A stretch of DNA of 64,000 nt from Paenibacillus thiaminolyticus (GCF_007066085.1 NZ_CP041405.1:4481001-4545000); one strand, 5' to 3'. Positions 54,296-63,510 are shown, counted from the first letter of the stretch. Made by a program: numbers and translations. Notes: generated from the letters alone by a model not told the origin.

Positions 54296-55093
54296 ATGCC
54301 AGATACACTGCCACTGCCTAAACGGGTGAATGCGGCAGGCCTGTTTGTGTCCTCGACTGGGACTGAGGTAGGGAAGACGGTCGTTGCCTCAGGGCTTGCC
54401 GCTTATCTCCATTCGGTTCGGAGGCGTAGGGTTAGCCTCTGGAAGCCGGTGCAGAGCGGCGTGGCGTTAGGGTCTCCGGATGCGGATAGTTACCGGCTGC
54501 GAATGGGCAGCGGAATGTCTGAGCTCGCCGAGGAGGATATTGCGACGTGGACGCTGCGCGAGCCTCTGGCGCCCTGGATGGCATATGAACGGGAAGGGAT
54601 TCGGTTTGCTGCGGAAGCCCTGATGGAAGAAGGGCGCCGGCGGCTGGAGTCTGATGCGTTCCTGCTGGCAGAAGGAGCGGGCGGCATTGCCGTCCCGTTG
54701 ACGCGGGAGGTGACGATGGCGGATCTGGCGCAGGGGCTGGGACTTCCCCTTCTGCTCGTGTCTGCCCCCGGATTGGGCACGGTCAGTCACACGGTAACGG
54801 CCATCTCTTATGCCCGCCAACGGGGTATCGACGATATCGCCGTTGTGTTGAGCGGTCCGCCGGAAGCGGCATCGGAGAAAGAGATTGAGGAGAACGTCCG
54901 CATGATCGAGGCGATGACGAATGTGCCCGTATTGGGATTGATGCCATGGTTGCCGCAGCCCCAAGGCATGCAGGCGGTTGATCCGTCCGCTTGGGCGGCG
55001 TGGCGGAAGCGATGGCTGCAATGCACCATGCGTCTCTCCCGGCTGACACAGTGGTTGGAAGACCGGGAATGGGGAGAAAAAAAGGAGCGATGA
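54296..55093 (+). CDS. bioD: dethiobiotin synthetase
   Basis: This 265-residue P-loop enzyme carboxylates and closes 7,8-diaminopelargonate to dethiobiotin with ATP. It has GLFVSSTGTEVGKTVVASGL (Walker A), LWKPVQSGV and LLAEGAGGIAVPL. A G-rich ribosome binding site precedes tandem ATGs at 54293/54296. First gene of the bio operon. Its stop overlaps the start codons of bioB. The tail is slightly longer than usual. Confidence 0.93.
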   Translation: MPDTLPLPKRVNAAGLFVSSTGTEVGKTVVASGLAAYLHSVRRRRVSLWKPVQSGVALGSPDADSYRLRMGSGMSELAEEDIATWTLREPLAPWMAYEREGIRFAAEALMEEGRRRLESDAFLLAEGAGGIAVPLTREVTMADLAQGLGLPLLLVSAPGLGTVSHTVTAISYARQRGIDDIAVVLSGPPEAASEKEIEENVRMIEAMTNVPVLGLMPWLPQPQGMQAVDPSAWAAWRKRWLQCTMRLSRLTQWLEDREWGEKKER

Positions 55094-55095
55094 TG

Positions 55096-56100
55096 ATGAG
55101 CGAAACAATGCAAGAGCGGCAGACGGATTGGCGGAAGCTGGCGGATAAGGCGTTAGCCGGCGAAGGAATAAGCCGGGAAGAAGCCCTGGCGGTGCTGCGG
55201 GCGGACGATAACGAACTGCTGGCGATCATGGATGCGGCTTATCGGGTGCGGCGGCATTTTTATGGGAATAAGGTGAAGCTGAATCTGATTATTAATGCAA
55301 AAAGCGGACACTGTCCGGAAGATTGCGGGTATTGCTCGCAGTCCCGGGTGTCCGATGCGCCGATAGAGAAGTATACGATGTTGGAAAAGGATGTGTTGGT
55401 GGACGGTGCGCGCAAGGCGATGGAGATGCAGGCTGGAACATACTGCATTGTGGCCAGCGGGCGCGGGCCGACGCCGCGGGAGCTCGATCAGGTGGTCGCC
55501 GCCGTGGAGGAGATCAAGGCAACGATGCCGATGAAAATCTGCGCCTGCCTTGGCATTTTGTCGCAGGAGCAGGCGAACCGGCTGAAGCAGGCCGGCGTCG
55601 ATCGCTATAATCACAACTTGAACACGAGCGAGGATCATTATTCGCATATCACCTCAACCCATACGTACGCCGATCGGGTACATACGGTTGACACCGCGAA
55701 GACGGCGGGGATGTCGCCTTGCTCCGGGGTGATTATGGGGATGGGGGAGACGGACGAGCAACTGGTGGACGTGGCATTTTCGCTGCGGGAGCTGGATGCG
55801 GATTCGATCCCGGTCAATTTCCTGAACCCGATTCCGGGAACGCCGCTCGGTCATCTGCATGATCTGGACCCGCGCCGGTGCCTGAAGGCGCTGGCGATGT
55901 TCCGCTTCGTCTGCCCGACGAAGGAGATCCGCGCTTCCGGCGGCCGGGAGGTCAACCTCGGCGCGCTGCAGCCGCTGGCGCTCTATGCGGCCAATTCGGT
56001 GTTCGTCGGGGATTATTTGACGACGGATGGGCAAGAGGCGACCGCCGACCATCGGATGATCGCTGATCTCGGCTTCGAAGTTGAGCGGTGCGTCCTGTGA
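55096..56100 (+). CDS. bioB: biotin synthase
   Basis: This 334-residue radical-SAM enzyme inserts sulfur into dethiobiotin. The SAM cluster motif is CPEDCGYCSQS near residue 68. The second [2Fe-2S] cluster ligands lie in ICACLGILS, SPCSGVIMGMGET and the Arg of the ASGGREVNLGALQP stretch. Three ATGs in a row overlap the bioD stop, and AGGAG fits the third (55096) best. It is coupled to bioF by ATGA overlap. Confidence 0.96.
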   Translation: MSETMQERQTDWRKLADKALAGEGISREEALAVLRADDNELLAIMDAAYRVRRHFYGNKVKLNLIINAKSGHCPEDCGYCSQSRVSDAPIEKYTMLEKDVLVDGARKAMEMQAGTYCIVASGRGPTPRELDQVVAAVEEIKATMPMKICACLGILSQEQANRLKQAGVDRYNHNLNTSEDHYSHITSTHTYADRVHTVDTAKTAGMSPCSGVIMGMGETDEQLVDVAFSLRELDADSIPVNFLNPIPGTPLGHLHDLDPRRCLKALAMFRFVCPTKEIRASGGREVNLGALQPLALYAANSVFVGDYLTTDGQEATADHRMIADLGFEVERCVL

Positions 56101-57344
56101 TGAAGCCGAAGTCGGCTGCGGGAACTGCAGAGCGCTGGGATTGGATGCGCGCCGAACTGGACGCCTTGGAGGCGGCGGGACGGGTGCGCAAGCTGGACCC
56201 GGCGGTGTGGCTGGAGCACGGATGGATCGAGCGGGCCGGCAAGCGGCTGCTTCATCTCGCTTCGAATCATTACCTCGGCTTCGAGCCATGGCTTGATGAT
56301 GCTGGCTGGTCCGGGCTTGCAGCCGAGTGCCGCCGCCTCGGCGAGCCGGCCGTGCGCATCGGCTCCGGGGCTTCCCGGCTCATTACGGGTCATGATCCGC
56401 AGCATGACGCGCTGGAGCGGGAATTGGCCGCCTTCAAGCATACGGAGGCGGCGCTCGTGTTCAGCAGCGGCTACATGGCGAATGCCGGGGTCATTCCGGC
56501 GCTGGTCGAACGGAACGGCGTCGTCTTCAGCGATCGGCTGAATCATGCGAGCATCACGGACGGCATCATCCTGAGCCGGGCTCAGCATATCCGCTATCCG
56601 CACCGGGATATGGATCGGCTCGAAAAGGCGTTGAAGAAGTGGCGTTCCGGGGGACCGGACGTCCTGTCGCGGCAGGGGCGCATGCTGATCGTGACTGACG
56701 CCGTGTTCAGCATGGACGGAACGGTCGCGCCGTTGGCCGATCTAGTGGCGCTGAAGGAGCGTTACGGCGCGATGCTGATGGTCGACGAGGCGCACAGCGG
56801 CGGCGTGTACGGCCCCGGCGGACGCGGGCTGTGCCATGCGATCGGGCTGCATACGAAGGTGGATATCATCATGGGCACCTTCGGGAAAGCCTTTGGCGCG
56901 GTCGGCGCTTATGTTGCCGCGGAGGACATCGTCGTCCGTTACCTCGTCAATCGGGCGCGGACGCTCATTTATAATACGGGGCTGCCCCCGCTTATGGCAG
57001 CCTTCATCCGGCAGCGGCTGCGCGACGTATGCGCTGCCGATTCCGCGCGCGCCGAGCTGATGCGCAAGGCGGCGCTGTTCCGCGCGCGGCTGCAAGCCGG
57101 AGGCCTGGACACGGGCTCCGGCGACAGCCATATCGTGCCGGTGCTGTGCGGCACGGATCAGCGCGCGGTCGCGCTTAGCGCCGCGCTCGCGGATGCGGGC
57201 GTCGCCGGAGTGGCGATTCGCCCGCCGACGGTGCCCGAGGGGACGGCGCGTATCCGCTTCGCGCCGACTCCGGCGCACCGCGACGCCGACCTGCTGCAGG
57301 CGGCGGATGCGGTCGTGCGCCTGGCCGCGGAGGCGCGGCCATGA
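56100..57344 (+). CDS. bioF: 8-amino-7-oxononanoate synthase
   Basis: This 414-residue PLP enzyme of the alpha-oxoamine synthase family joins pimeloyl-ACP (or -CoA) and alanine. It has LASNHYLGFEPW, FSSGYMANAGVIPALV, TDAVFSMDGTVAPLADL, VDEAHSGGVYGPGGRG and the PLP lysine in IMGTFGKAFGAVGAYVA. The ATG overlaps the bioB TGA. GC content and Ala/Arg codons rise from here to bioC. It is overlapped by the bioH-like gene at its end. Confidence 0.95.
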   Translation: MKPKSAAGTAERWDWMRAELDALEAAGRVRKLDPAVWLEHGWIERAGKRLLHLASNHYLGFEPWLDDAGWSGLAAECRRLGEPAVRIGSGASRLITGHDPQHDALERELAAFKHTEAALVFSSGYMANAGVIPALVERNGVVFSDRLNHASITDGIILSRAQHIRYPHRDMDRLEKALKKWRSGGPDVLSRQGRMLIVTDAVFSMDGTVAPLADLVALKERYGAMLMVDEAHSGGVYGPGGRGLCHAIGLHTKVDIIMGTFGKAFGAVGAYVAAEDIVVRYLVNRARTLIYNTGLPPLMAAFIRQRLRDVCAADSARAELMRKAALFRARLQAGGLDTGSGDSHIVPVLCGTDQRAVALSAALADAGVAGVAIRPPTVPEGTARIRFAPTPAHRDADLLQAADAVVRLAAEARP

Positions 57345-58183
57345 GCGGGGCGCTCGCGCGGCCCCGGCCGGCGCAGCGGGCGAAGCTGCTGTGGATACAC
57401 GGCTGGGGCCTGAGCGCCGAGGTGTGGCGGCCGCTTGCGGAGGCTTTGCCGATGTTCGCGCACCGGTACGTGTCCTTCGCTGCGTGCGCGACGGCGGATG
57501 ATCTGCGGGAAGCGGTGCGCGCTCCGCTCCGTCAGGAGCCGGATGGCCTGTGGCATATCGCCGGGTGGTCGCTTGGCGGCATGCTGGCGATCGAACTGCT
57601 GGCCGGACGTGCTGCCGAGAGCGCCGAATGGGCGGGACTGCCGCGGATCGAGAGCGCCCTGCTCATCGGCACGACGCTGCGCTTCGCCGACGCGGCAGGC
57701 CTGGCGGGCTGGCCGCCGCGCGTGCTGGCCCGCATGCGGCGCCGCCTGGCGCAGGCGCCGGAGGAGACGCTGCTGGCTTTCCTCGGCCAGCTGGATGCGG
57801 GCCTTGCCAGCCACCCCGGCAAGCCGCCGCTGGCGGAGAAGCTGTGGCGGCAGTTGGGCGCGGCTCCCGGCTTCACGCCGGCCGGGCTGGATGCGGGGCT
57901 CGCCTATTTGCAGGAGGCGGATCTGGCCCCGCATTGGGTGCGCATCGCCGCGCTACCAGCGGCGGAGCGGCCGCGCTTGCTGTGGCTGCACGGCGCGAAC
58001 GATCGCGTGTGCCCGCGGACCGCGATGGACCGGGCGCAAGCATCATTCGGTTCGGGGATCCGAACCGCCGTAATTCCGGACGCGGGACATGCGCCGTTCC
58101 TGTCGCATCCGGAGGCATGGCGAGAGGAGGTGAGCACGTGGTATGAAGCGAGGACAGATGCTAGGGGCCTGGCCGGGGAGTGA
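57341..58183 (+). CDS. bioH: BioH-like pimeloyl-ACP methyl ester esterase (alpha/beta hydrolase)
   Basis: This 280-residue hydrolase has the oxyanion loop LLWIHGWGLSAEVW, the nucleophile elbow AGWSLGGMLAIE with Ser, Asp in WLHGANDRVCP and His in PDAGHAPFLSHPE. Its position between bioF and bioC is where BioH stands in the BioC-BioH route: it removes the methyl group from pimeloyl-ACP methyl ester. The sequence is not close enough to rule out BioG- or BioV-type esterases. The ATG overlaps the bioF stop and its end overlaps bioC. Confidence 0.8.
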   Translation: MSGALARPRPAQRAKLLWIHGWGLSAEVWRPLAEALPMFAHRYVSFAACATADDLREAVRAPLRQEPDGLWHIAGWSLGGMLAIELLAGRAAESAEWAGLPRIESALLIGTTLRFADAAGLAGWPPRVLARMRRRLAQAPEETLLAFLGQLDAGLASHPGKPPLAEKLWRQLGAAPGFTPAGLDAGLAYLQEADLAPHWVRIAALPAAERPRLLWLHGANDRVCPRTAMDRAQASFGSGIRTAVIPDAGHAPFLSHPEAWREEVSTWYEARTDARGLAGE

Positions 58184-59057
58184 CCCGGTGCTTGCCGATG
58201 CGGGCGCTGGGGCTGGGGTCGATAAGAAGCTGGTCGCCCAACGGTTCGGCAGACATGCGGCAGAGTATGACGGCTACGCGGAAGTGCAGCAGGTGATGGC
58301 CGCAGGCTTGGCGGAGCGGGTGCGGCGGCATCACCAGGGCCCTGCGGCGCGAATGGCCGACATCGGCTGCGGCACGGGCGGATTGGCGGTGCAGCTCTGT
58401 CCGCACTATCCCGCGGCAGAGCTGACGCTGCTCGATCTGGCGCCCGCCATGCTTCGTCAAGCGGAGCGGAAGCTGCGCCGCCACGGCTGCCCTGGCGGGC
58501 AGGTGCGCGCGGTAGCCGCCGACGCCGAAGCGTGGGCGGCCGCCCAGCCGGAAGGCGGCTTCGACCTGATCGTCTCGAGCGCCGCCTTCCAATGGTTCAA
58601 CGCGCCGGCCGCGACGCTGCGGCGGCTCGTACGGCTGCTCCGTCCCGGCGGGCTGCTGGCCTTCGCCACGTTCCTGCCGGGAACGCTGCATGAGCTGCAT
58701 GCCGCGTTCCGGCAGGCGGACGCCGAGCAGGGCCGGGCGCTCCGTCCGCGCGGGCAGGCTTATCCGTCCGCGGCCGATTGGCACGGCTGGGCGCGGGACG
58801 CGGCCGGGCCCTTCCTGCTCTGGGAAGAAGCGAGCTGCCGCTGCGAGTACGGCAGCGTACCGGAGATGCTGGCCCAGGTCCGCCGCATCGGGGCCGGCAA
58901 TGCGCTGGCGGCGGGCGCATCAGGCGCCTCCGGCATGAGCCCCTCCCTGTACCGCCGCATGGTACAGGCGTATCAAGAGCGCTTCGGAGGACCGGACGGC
59001 CAGATTCCGGCCACCTATACGTTCGTCTACGCGCTGCTGCGGAGAGAGCGAGTATGA
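58143..59057 (+). CDS. bioC: malonyl-ACP O-methyltransferase
   Basis: This 304-residue SAM-dependent methyltransferase begins pimelate assembly by methylating malonyl-ACP. It has VAQRFGRHAAEYDGYAEVQQ, motif I MADIGCGTGGLAVQL, LTLLDLAPAMLRQA, SSAAFQWFNAPAATLRRL and LRPGGLLAFATF, all typical of BioC. GAGGAGGTGAG lies before the ATG inside the bioH end. Last gene of the operon. bioA (or bioK) and bioW are not in the window. A hairpin follows. Confidence 0.93.
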   Translation: MKRGQMLGAWPGSDPVLADAGAGAGVDKKLVAQRFGRHAAEYDGYAEVQQVMAAGLAERVRRHHQGPAARMADIGCGTGGLAVQLCPHYPAAELTLLDLAPAMLRQAERKLRRHGCPGGQVRAVAADAEAWAAAQPEGGFDLIVSSAAFQWFNAPAATLRRLVRLLRPGGLLAFATFLPGTLHELHAAFRQADAEQGRALRPRGQAYPSAADWHGWARDAAGPFLLWEEASCRCEYGSVPEMLAQVRRIGAGNALAAGASGASGMSPSLYRRMVQAYQERFGGPDGQIPATYTFVYALLRRERV

Positions 59058-59075
59058 AGCGCAGCCGAAGCAAAT

Positions 59076-59112
59076 AGGCCGCCTGCGGTGCATTGTGCAC
59101 TACAGGCGGCCT
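59076..59112. terminator. bidirectional hairpin between bioC and pfkB
   Basis: AGGCCGCCTG/CAGGCGGCCT with an inner GTGCA/TGCAC pairing. It lies between converging genes, and T runs are weak. Confidence 0.6.
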
Positions 59113-59120
59113 GTTCCCGT

Positions 59121-60056
59121 TTATCCGATTCGTTCGACTTGAATCTGTGTGCGAAGCGATTCGACATCGTCCAGCCGCACTTGCCCGGCGGAGGGCATCA
59201 GCGCGTTGGCCGTGCCGCAAGCGGCGCCGAGAATGAGGCCGTCTTCCGCAGACAGGCCGCGCTTATCGGCGACCACAAGCCCGGCGACCATGGAATCGCC
59301 GCTGCCGACGGGATTGATCGCCTTGACCGCAGGCAGGGCGACGCGGTAGAGGGCGCCCCGGACACCAGCCAACGCTCCGCGGGCGCCAAGCGAGACGACA
59401 ACCCGCTCGATGCCGGACGCCATCAGCCGCCGGATGGCCGGCATCACTTCGTCTTCGGAGGCATCGGCGCCTTCGCCGGTGAGCTTGCCTACCTCATGCT
59501 CATTCGGTTTGATTAGCGCGGGCGCGCTCTTCACCCCTTCCTCCAACGCGGCGCCGCTCGTGTCCAGAATCGGGATCGCGCCCGCACGGCGCGCGATCTC
59601 TATCAATTCGGCATAGAGTGCGGGGGGACAGCCCTGCGGCAGGCTCCCTGAGAGTACGATGTGAGTGGACCGGGCGGCGAGCGTCGCGACTTTGCTCCGA
59701 ATCGCGTCGAGATCGGTCAGGGTTACGGCCGGCCCTTGCTCCAGCAGCTCGGTCTGCGTCCCGTGCCACGGATCCAAAATGTTGAGGCATACCCGCGATT
59801 CACCTTCCACGTGCACGAAATCCGCGGGAATCCCTTCCTCGCTCAGCTTGTGCAGAATCATCTGCCCGTGGAAGCCGGCCGCGAACCCGGAGGCCGTCAC
59901 TTCTTCGCCTAGCGCATGAATGACGCGGGCGACATTGATCCCTTTGCCGCCGGCGGTGGCGGTCATCTGCTCCACCCGGTACAGCTTATCGAGTGCGAAG
60001 CCGGGTACGATATAGGTTTTGTCGATCGCCGCATTGAGGGTCACGGTCGTAATCAT
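59121..60056 (-). CDS. pfkB: PfkB-family 1-phosphofructokinase/tagatose-6-phosphate kinase
   Basis: This 311-residue ribokinase-fold enzyme starts MITTVTLNAAIDKTYIVPGF like FruK and LacC. It shows TAGGKGINVARVIHALG, IVLSGSLPQGCPPALYAELI, IKPNEHEVGKLTG, VVSLGARGALA and the catalytic NPVGSGDSMVAG with Asp. It makes a ketose-1,6-bisphosphate for the aldolase next door. Context (AgaS, class II aldolase) favours tagatose-6-phosphate or fructose-1-phosphate as substrate. GAAAGGAG precedes the ATG. It is 181 bases downstream of the aldolase gene. Confidence 0.88.
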   Translation of the reverse strand: MITTVTLNAAIDKTYIVPGFALDKLYRVEQMTATAGGKGINVARVIHALGEEVTASGFAAGFHGQMILHKLSEEGIPADFVHVEGESRVCLNILDPWHGTQTELLEQGPAVTLTDLDAIRSKVATLAARSTHIVLSGSLPQGCPPALYAELIEIARRAGAIPILDTSGAALEEGVKSAPALIKPNEHEVGKLTGEGADASEDEVMPAIRRLMASGIERVVVSLGARGALAGVRGALYRVALPAVKAINPVGSGDSMVAGLVVADKRGLSAEDGLILGAACGTANALMPSAGQVRLDDVESLRTQIQVERIG

Positions 60057-60237
60057 GTCGCTTCTCCTTTCAACAATTCTGCTGCTGCAGGGAATCCCGT
60101 TCTACGCCAAAGGTGGCGAAATGGCGGTACGGTCTCGGCTGCAGCGGCAAGAAGTGGACGGTACCGCTTCATTCTAACAGATACAATTGGGGCGGTGGTT
60201 CCGCCGCCGTGAAGTGCCCGTGAGTTGGCCAACGAGA

Positions 60238-61107
60238 TTAGCGGACGGCGTCCGCCTGGCCGAGGCAACCGGCCATCTCCATTTTCTGAATCGCCAGCGC
60301 CTTGACGGCTTGCTTGGCTGGAATCATATATTTGCGCGGATCGTTCTCATCCGGATTGGCCGCGAAGATGTCCTTGATGGCGTCGGAGAAGGCGATGCGC
60401 AGCTCGGTCGCGACATTCATCTTCGCCATGCCGAGCTTCACGCAGCGCTTCACCTGGTCTTCCGGAATGCCGGAACCGCCGTGCAGGACAAGCGGAACGG
60501 CGACCAGCTTCGCGATCTGCTCCAGCCGGTCGAAGGCGATCTTCGGCTCTCCCTTATAGATGCCGTGCGCGGTTCCGATGGCAGGCGCCAGCGTCGGCAC
60601 GCCGGTCGCGGCGACGAAGGCGGCGCATTCCTCCGGCACGGCCAGGCGGGCGTCTTCCTCCTCGACGACGATATCATCTTCCACGCCGCCGACCTTGCCC
60701 AGTTCGGCTTCGACATTGACCCCGGCCGCTAGGGCTACGCGCACGACCTCCTGTGTCATCCGCACATTGTCGTTATAAGGATGCATGGAAGCGTCGATCA
60801 TGACTGAGGTGTAGCCTGCGCGGATGCAGCGGACGATTAAATCGTAATCAGTGCAATGATCTAGATGGAGCGCGATCGGAACCGAGGAGAGCTTCGCCGC
60901 GGTCGTCGCCGCGGCTACGATATATTCCGGACCGAGATGCTTCACGGTGCCGACCGTTGTCTGCAAAATGAGCGGAGATCGGGTGTCTTCGGCCGCTTCC
61001 ACTACCGCTTGCAGCATTTCTAGAGTGTGCACGTTGAATGCGGTAATTCCGAAGCCATGCTCGCGGGCGGCCTGCAGCATTGAAGTTGAGCTGATGAGAT
61101 GTCCCAT
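60238..61107 (-). CDS. class II ketose-bisphosphate aldolase (GatY/KbaY type)
   Basis: This 289-residue zinc aldolase splits tagatose- or fructose-1,6-bisphosphate to glyceraldehyde-3-phosphate and dihydroxyacetone phosphate. Zinc and substrate sites are in VPIALHLDHCTDY, YTSVMIDASMHP, VEAELGKVGG, AIGTAHGIYKGEP and VPLVLHGGSGIPEDQV, with NVATELR near the end. AGGAGG precedes the ATG. It is divergent from the AgaS-like gene and shares a control region of 90 bases with it. The type with AgaS suggests galactosamine or tagatose breakdown. Confidence 0.9.
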   Translation of the reverse strand: MGHLISSTSMLQAAREHGFGITAFNVHTLEMLQAVVEAAEDTRSPLILQTTVGTVKHLGPEYIVAAATTAAKLSSVPIALHLDHCTDYDLIVRCIRAGYTSVMIDASMHPYNDNVRMTQEVVRVALAAGVNVEAELGKVGGVEDDIVVEEEDARLAVPEECAAFVAATGVPTLAPAIGTAHGIYKGEPKIAFDRLEQIAKLVAVPLVLHGGSGIPEDQVKRCVKLGMAKMNVATELRIAFSDAIKDIFAANPDENDPRKYMIPAKQAVKALAIQKMEMAGCLGQADAVR

Positions 61108-61130
61108 AATTGTAACCTCCAGCAGTTAAT

Positions 61131-61161
61131 GATTGATTCAATCAAAATTATGATTTATAAT
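61131..61161 (+). promoter_or_regulatory. promoter and palindromic operator of the agaS-like gene
   Basis: TTGATT (61133-61138), 17 bases, TATAAT (61156-61161). The near-palindrome GATTGATTCAATC at 61131-61143 covers the -35 and is a candidate site for the DeoR-family repressor encoded downstream. Confidence 0.65.
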
Positions 61162-61197
61162 TTCATTATAGATGATTATAAGGGAGGAATTTGGGAG

Positions 61198-62256
61198 ATG
61201 TCAATTCAAGATACGCATACGTACCGGGAAATCAGCGAGCAAGCTGCCGCGCTTCGAGACGCATGGAATCAACTTCAATCCCAGCGCGGATGGATAGATA
61301 AATATGTAGGAAACGCGCAGTTCGAGGAGATCATATTTATCGGATCCGGCTCATCCTGGTACCAGGCGATGACGATGGCGGCGACGTACCGCGCATGGAC
61401 GGGCAAGAGCGCGTCCGCCATTCCTTCCTCGGAGCTGTTCTTGTTCCGCAACCAGACCGTGACACCATCGAAGAAGACGCTGCTGGTCGGGGTATCCCGT
61501 TCCGGCGAATCACATGAAGTCATTCTGGCGCTCGAATCGGTCGCCGATCTGCCGAACTGGACGATTTGCGGCATTACATGTCACCCGGAGAGCAAGATGG
61601 CGAAGATGACGGAATGCCTCGTCTCTCCATCGGGAGCGGAGAAGAGCACGGTGATGACCAAATCGCTCAGCAGCATGACGTTCCTCATGCAGGCGGCAAT
61701 CGCCCTTGCTTCCGGCAGTGAAGCGGCTTACCGCGAGCTCGAAGCCGTATTGCAATCTGATGCGGCGTTGGTTACAATGGCGGATGACAAGGTAAAAGCA
61801 TGGGTTGAAGCGCATCAATTCGACCGAACGATTTATCTGGGCATGGGTGCGCTGTACGGGTTGGCGCTGGAGGCCTGCCTGAAGCTGAAGGAAATGACGT
61901 ATACATGGACCGAGGCTTACGGCACGCTGGAATTCCGCCACGGTCCGAAATCGATCGTCGATGCGAACACCCAAATCGTGCTGCTGTTGTCCGAACAAGC
62001 CCGCTCCTTCGAGCTGAAGGTGGCGGAAGAGATGACGCAGTACGGGGCAACGGTCGTCATTATTACTGCCCAAGCGGGAGCGGACACCGCATTTGCCGAT
62101 CTCGTTTTCGAGGTGGGGCATAGAGATGCGAGCGATGAGGCCCGAGCGGTTTTGTATTTGCCATATGTACAATATAATGGTTATTATACGGCGGTAACCC
62201 GCGGCTTGAACCCGGACGATCCGCGCAACTTGACTCAATTCGTAGCCATTGAATAG
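61198..62256 (+). CDS. agaS: SIS-domain sugar isomerase/deaminase (AgaS/GlmS-like)
   Basis: This 352-residue cytoplasmic protein has two SIS folds: IIFIGSGSSWYQAMTMAATY and LLVGVSRSGESHEVILALES in the first, and IYLGMGALYGLALEACLKLK and WTEAYGTLEFRHGPKSIVD in the second. The glutaminase domain of GlmS is absent, as in AgaS, FrlB and NagB-II type proteins. It probably removes ammonia from a hexosamine-6-phosphate. The ATG at 61198 has AGGGAGG upstream, although the frame is open further back. Divergent from the aldolase gene and followed by the DeoR regulator. Confidence 0.85.
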   Translation: MSIQDTHTYREISEQAAALRDAWNQLQSQRGWIDKYVGNAQFEEIIFIGSGSSWYQAMTMAATYRAWTGKSASAIPSSELFLFRNQTVTPSKKTLLVGVSRSGESHEVILALESVADLPNWTICGITCHPESKMAKMTECLVSPSGAEKSTVMTKSLSSMTFLMQAAIALASGSEAAYRELEAVLQSDAALVTMADDKVKAWVEAHQFDRTIYLGMGALYGLALEACLKLKEMTYTWTEAYGTLEFRHGPKSIVDANTQIVLLLSEQARSFELKVAEEMTQYGATVVIITAQAGADTAFADLVFEVGHRDASDEARAVLYLPYVQYNGYYTAVTRGLNPDDPRNLTQFVAIE

Positions 62257-62480
62257 AAGCGGCATGGCCCCGGTTCCGGGCAGGAGCTACCATGGCCCGT
62301 GAGCCGGCCATAGCGCGTTGCGGTTCCCCTAGCGCAGGCGAGCAGGGGCGGACATCGCCGGGAGAGGGAATTATCCCGTTATCCTTAGGACGGCGATGCT
62401 TAGGACGGGGATACCCGCCCCCTGCCTGCTGCGGGGGAGTCATGATATGCGGGGGAGTCATGATAGGAGTGTAGTGAATA

Positions 62481-63272
62481 ATGAGTGAGACGTTATCCAA
62501 AGGCGAGCAGCGCCGCAGGCAGATTTTACAGCGATTGAAGCAGAACGGCCGCATAACGATACCGGAAATTATCGAGAACTTCGATTGCTCGGAGGCGACA
62601 GCACGCCGGGATCTGGACGTATTGGAGCGGATGGGCGAGCTGATTCGCACTATCGGGGGAGCGATATTCGAAGGGGCGGGAGCGATCCGGGAAGTCCCGT
62701 TCGCGGAGAAGCGCCAGCTGTTGTGGCTGGAGAAGGAAGCCATCGCCAAGCGGGCGCTTGATTTCATTGAAGAAGGCGACAGCATCTGTCTTACCGGCGG
62801 CACGACCACCTTCCTGATTGCGAAGCTGCTGAAGGAGCGGCAAGGCATTACCGTCGTTACCAATGCGGTGAACATTGCGATGGAGCTGTCGGACTGCGAC
62901 GGCATTCAGGTCGTCGTCATCGGCGGCGTCATGCGCAGCAACAGCTTCGAGCTATGCGGCCCGCTGGCGGAGCGCACGATCGAGCATCTCAATATCGAGA
63001 AGCTTTTTATGGGGATTGACGGTTTCTCCCCGGCGAAGGGCATTACGACGTACTCCGAGTTGGAAGCGCAGACCGCTCAGATGCTGATGCGGCAGGCGCA
63101 GCAGACGATCGCAGTGTTCGATCATACGAAGGTCGGCAAGGCCTCGCTGTTCTCCGTCGCCTCCATCGGGGAGTTAACAGCCTGCATTACGGATCACGAA
63201 CTGCCGGAAGACATGGCTTCGGCCCTCGAACAGGCAGGAATAGCTTGTTATTATGCCCAGCTTCCGGATTGA
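62481..63272 (+). CDS. DeoR family transcriptional regulator
   Basis: This 263-residue repressor has an N-terminal winged helix (RRRQILQRLKQNGRITIPEI, then DCSEATARRDLDVLERMGEL with the DeoR recognition signature) and a C-terminal sugar-phosphate sensor domain with ICLTGGTTTFLIAKLL, VVTNAVNIAMEL, VVIGGVMRSNSFELCGPLAE and IAVFDHTKVGKASLF. AGGAG lies upstream of the ATG. Placed behind the AgaS-like gene, it probably controls the agaS/aldolase/pfkB locus through the site at 61131. A terminator overlaps its end. Confidence 0.92.
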   Translation: MSETLSKGEQRRRQILQRLKQNGRITIPEIIENFDCSEATARRDLDVLERMGELIRTIGGAIFEGAGAIREVPFAEKRQLLWLEKEAIAKRALDFIEEGDSICLTGGTTTFLIAKLLKERQGITVVTNAVNIAMELSDCDGIQVVVIGGVMRSNSFELCGPLAERTIEHLNIEKLFMGIDGFSPAKGITTYSELEAQTAQMLMRQAQQTIAVFDHTKVGKASLFSVASIGELTACITDHELPEDMASALEQAGIACYYAQLPD

Positions 63273-63288
63273 GAGGCGGGCTTTTTTA
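63255..63288 (+). terminator. intrinsic terminator after the DeoR gene
   Basis: GCCC-GC-TC pairs with GAGGCGGGC, followed by TTTTTTATTTT. The stem begins inside the last codons. Confidence 0.6.
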
Positions 63289-63319
63289 TTTTGGCGGGGA
63301 GTAAGAAGTACGGGCGGAC

Positions 63320-63510
63320 CAAAGCTGCACCAGTACAGTATTTTCTACCCTAAAAGGCGCTTATTGGCGGAAATGCTGCATATCAGCATCTTTTTTCCAC
63401 ATTGTCTCCTTTTCTAAGCCTCGACGAAGGTAATTGCTGCATATTTGCAGGATTGCCCGTGCCGCAGCTTCGTCCCAGTCAAATTCCTGTATTATTGCAG
63501 CTTTGGCGGG
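63320..63510. repeat. degenerate AATTCCTG...TGCAG repeat modules
   Basis: AAGCTGCACCAGTACAG, GAAATGCTGCATATCAGC, AATTGCTGCATATTTGCAGG and AAATTCCTGTATTATTGCAG are diverged relatives of the modules in repeat copies A-C. No gene lies between 63273 and 64000. Confidence 0.5.

Noticed and set aside
63300..63510. CRISPR-like array of GCTGCAT/CTGCAG repeats
   Set aside because: Units differ in length and sequence, spacing is irregular, and no cas gene is near.
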